From Cliona cf. orientalis (lineage: Eukaryota > Porifera > Demospongiae > Clionaida > Clionaidae), in assembly GCA_963930775.1 (NCBI GenBank), contig OZ005701.1:1240001-1304000 (forward strand): a DNA stretch of 64,000 nucleotides. The letters run 5' to 3'. Of this stretch, positions 61,871 through 64,000 are shown one piece after another (the stretch's first letter is position 1; each line of letters starts with the position of its first letter). A program made the translations under genes and the position numbers. The notes below the pieces were generated by a model. The model had not been told where the DNA came from. It saw only the letters and a program-made list of their open reading frames with translations, and made no database searches.

Positions 61871-63147
61871 ATATACATTGTCCAGAAACTATCTCTTAAA
61901 GTTCTTGGCAAAAAAATCTAGTTTATGATTATACTATGATAAGGTCAAAAAAATTCCAGAAAAACTCTCCATACATTCTAGTATATATGCACATACCAAA
62001 TGAAACAAATAATTCATCAAAAATTGATGCCGTTGTGCCACGGTAATAATATTTATAAATCTTAATATAGCTACCATTAAAAAAAACAGCTTCTGCCAAA
62101 AAAATGCGAAAAAGTTGCAACTGTTTAGAGCAGTGTTGTGCAGCTTCTGTGTGGATGCCCACCACAAGAAATGAGATATATAGCTAGAACTTACGTATAC
62201 ATGGCCCCTACTTCATGATAAGAGGTGAAGGATTATGTAATATACCGTAACGGTTAATTATTGGCCGTATAAACGCAATTATGTGCGAGTCGTCCAGTAA
62301 TTGCCTCCGTCCTGTTAATTCTATCCTAGACTCAGGGCGCTCGAATTCGAAGTATACCATGCCAGTAATAAATTTAAGAGCAGAATTCATACTGATTATG
62401 TCGATCACACTTCTCCTGGGTAAGCCTTCCAAGTAGCTACGGTTAGCCTAACTTCATGCTAGTACTATACTATTTAGCTGATCATTTAATGGGCTTTTCC
62501 ATTAATAAAGGATACACCCCCACGGAAGACCAATAATTACTTCCTGACGGTATAAGCTTTAAAATTTTAATTACTTTCTTGATGGATATTTAGCCACTTT
62601 ATATTAATTCTTGATGGTCAGCTAATGCAATTTTAATGATTCCAAACGGTGTTGTTAATAGTTGGAGGTGTAATTAATTGACAGGGTATCACTAGAAAAT
62701 GTTTTTCTTTACATGATCTACATGTGACATTGTGCAGTTAATTGTCTAATTAATGCTATCATGTGATGCACAGTGGAGTAGGAAGCAATTGTACATTGGG
62801 GGGGGGGGGGGGGCAAGGTACTCGGTCATGCGCGATGCAGGGACGTAAATTAGTCATAGCGGCTAGGTTCTAAAAGCCTACGTTTTTTAACACAAGTCAT
62901 GTTACTGACATTAATCAGTATGCTAAAAATTAGTCATTCGAGACCTTATCCTACTAATAAGCTTAGTACAGCTGCAAGGTCAAGAAGAAAGCCACGAAAC
63001 CTGCTGATGCTACACAAGCTCTATAAAGCACCCATTCACCTTGTGGGGGTAGCCAGGCTTTTGTTTACTTAGTGGACCTATACTACTGCTAGTGGTCTGT
63101 TAGTCAAGTACATAGGTGTCCTTACATAAGCGCTTCATATGATTAGT

Positions 63148-63316
63148 AATTGATCACATCCTTCTGAGTGCAATTTGGAAATAATCACACTCGTAACTGC
63201 CAGTTGTAAAGCAATTTAAATCGCACTTTGCTTCACCTCATGTAATTTCAAGCTTTCCAACTAGCAGTTACTCGTGTGATTATTTCCAAATTGCACTCAG
63301 AAGGATGTGATTAATT
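63148..63316. repeat. Long hairpin
   Basis: aattgatcacatccttctga through gtaactgcc faces its inverse ending ggatgtgattaatt; stem of about 57 bp with a few mismatches and a loop of about 55 bp. Confidence 0.7.
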
Positions 63317-63477
63317 ATTCTGATCACTTCATCTCATCGATCCCTCCTATACATACCCAATCACTTACACTTTGAGCTGCCCACTTTAGTCCTTTACTTA
63401 TTCCCCTCAATACGTACTCATAATAATTCTTTGATAGCCTTGTAAGACATAGATATTGTAGTATATTTTCCCTAGGG

Positions 63478-63562
63478 TATATACCTCATTCCCAGGCCCT
63501 ATATTCCCAGCTATTCAATGTTGCATGCAAAGACAACATCAGGGAGCCTGGGGACGAGGCTA
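63478..63562. mobile_element. Short hAT-like foldback
   Basis: tatacctcattcccaggcc and gcctggggacgaggcta are imperfect inverses, flanked by ccctaggg and ccctagga, an 8-bp target duplication. Same family as 2138-2178 and 55821-56128. Confidence 0.65.
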
Positions 63563-64000
63563 CCCTAGGATAAGTTGTTAAGTGGCCAATGCATGGCCTG
63601 GAAACATGACAAGAGCTAGGGGTGTGGCCATGGGATTGTTGAATCCACTGTCATGTTAATTAAAGTGAGCTTAGCTGGTTTCCTGTAACTTCTAGGAGTC
63701 TCTCTATAGTTCTCTCCCTCACCCCACCCCCAACCCCCCTTCTGAATGTGTGTTAAGTAGTGGAGTAGGAATGGGGGGGGGGGGGGGGGGGGGGGGCCTG
63801 GCCCCTCCAATAAAAGGGTGGATAGCTAATTATACTTAGCAAGGATAGAAAACCAGAAAGTCTTACAAAACGAAGGGTGATTTTACCCAATCAGCACGTG
63901 ATTAGGTGCAAGCTGTAATTAAATTAACACCGTAGGCAATCAGTGAGCGATTACACTTGCACTGTTAGATACAAGAATTACCGTATAGCGGGAAATTTTC

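Larger units (their letters stand above)
61871..64000. other. No gene recognised
   Basis: AT-rich sequence with short unsupported ORFs, poly-G runs at about 62799-62813 and 63774-63797, and two inverted-repeat elements listed separately. I see no exon with a known domain. Confidence 0.5.

Noticed and set aside
62799-63797. Poly-G tracts as regulatory G-quadruplexes
   Set aside because: Pure homopolymers of uncertain length, likely simple repeats or assembly artefacts.

Overview
The window looks like nuclear DNA of a sponge, most likely a demosponge such as Amphimedon (inference, no search was run). The sequence is AT-rich, with many short phase-1 exons, short GT-AG introns and very dense small palindromic elements. 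Its dominant content is a tandem family of animal-type receptor tyrosine kinases (RTKs) with modular EGF ectodomains.

Layout. (1) 1-12420 (+): RTK copy A. Its 5' part (expected NIDO and Calx-beta exons) lies off the left edge. Six EGF-type exons, three more, an Ig-like exon, four EGF exons, a TM exon and a complete set of tyrosine kinase exons are present, but a 4-bp duplication puts a stop inside the kinase. (2) 12742-14158 (-): a two-exon PD-(D/E)XK nuclease-like gene, tail to tail with copy A. (3) 16347-21804 (+): RTK copy B, kinase intact, ectodomain much shorter. (4) 23120-23736 (+): copy D, only the last two kinase exons. (5) 23873-24500 (-): part of a P-loop NTPase. (6) 25244-46382 (+): RTK copy C, the most complete one: possible signal-peptide exon, EGF, NIDO, Calx-beta, about ten EGF exons, Ig-like, EGFs, TM, intact kinase. 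(7) 47058-57382 (-): a second copy of the nuclease gene. Its single intron has grown from about 250 bp to 9.2 kb by a 170-bp tandem array, a 3'-truncated Ty3/gypsy retrotransposon and a CACTA-like DNA transposon that carries a further foldback element. (8) 59406-60359 (-): a 5'-truncated, broken DDX51/Dbp6-like RNA helicase. (9) 60425-60955 (+): copy E, a frameshifted RTK 3' fragment. (10) 61871-64000: no gene recognised.

The left block (1 to about 23100) and the right block (about 35977 to 61870) are copies of one tandem segmental duplication. Aligning them by eye gives filled and empty sites that delimit many insertions exactly (a TTAA-flanked element, TA-flanked MITEs, foldbacks with 8-bp duplications, the retrotransposon) and shows that in the right block nearly all of RTK B is replaced by helicase pseudogene sequence.

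Biology. The intact receptors would carry extracellular adhesion modules (NIDO, Calx-beta, calcium-binding EGF, Ig-like) on a MET/AXL-like cytoplasmic kinase. The kinase exons are nearly identical between copies, while the Ig-like exon differs strongly in sequence and length, as expected if signalling is conserved and recognition diversifies. A nuclease-like gene related in its motifs to the nuclease half of Crinkler-type NTPase-nuclease proteins sits convergent to two of the receptors, and an NTPase fragment lies nearby. A functional link is conjecture.
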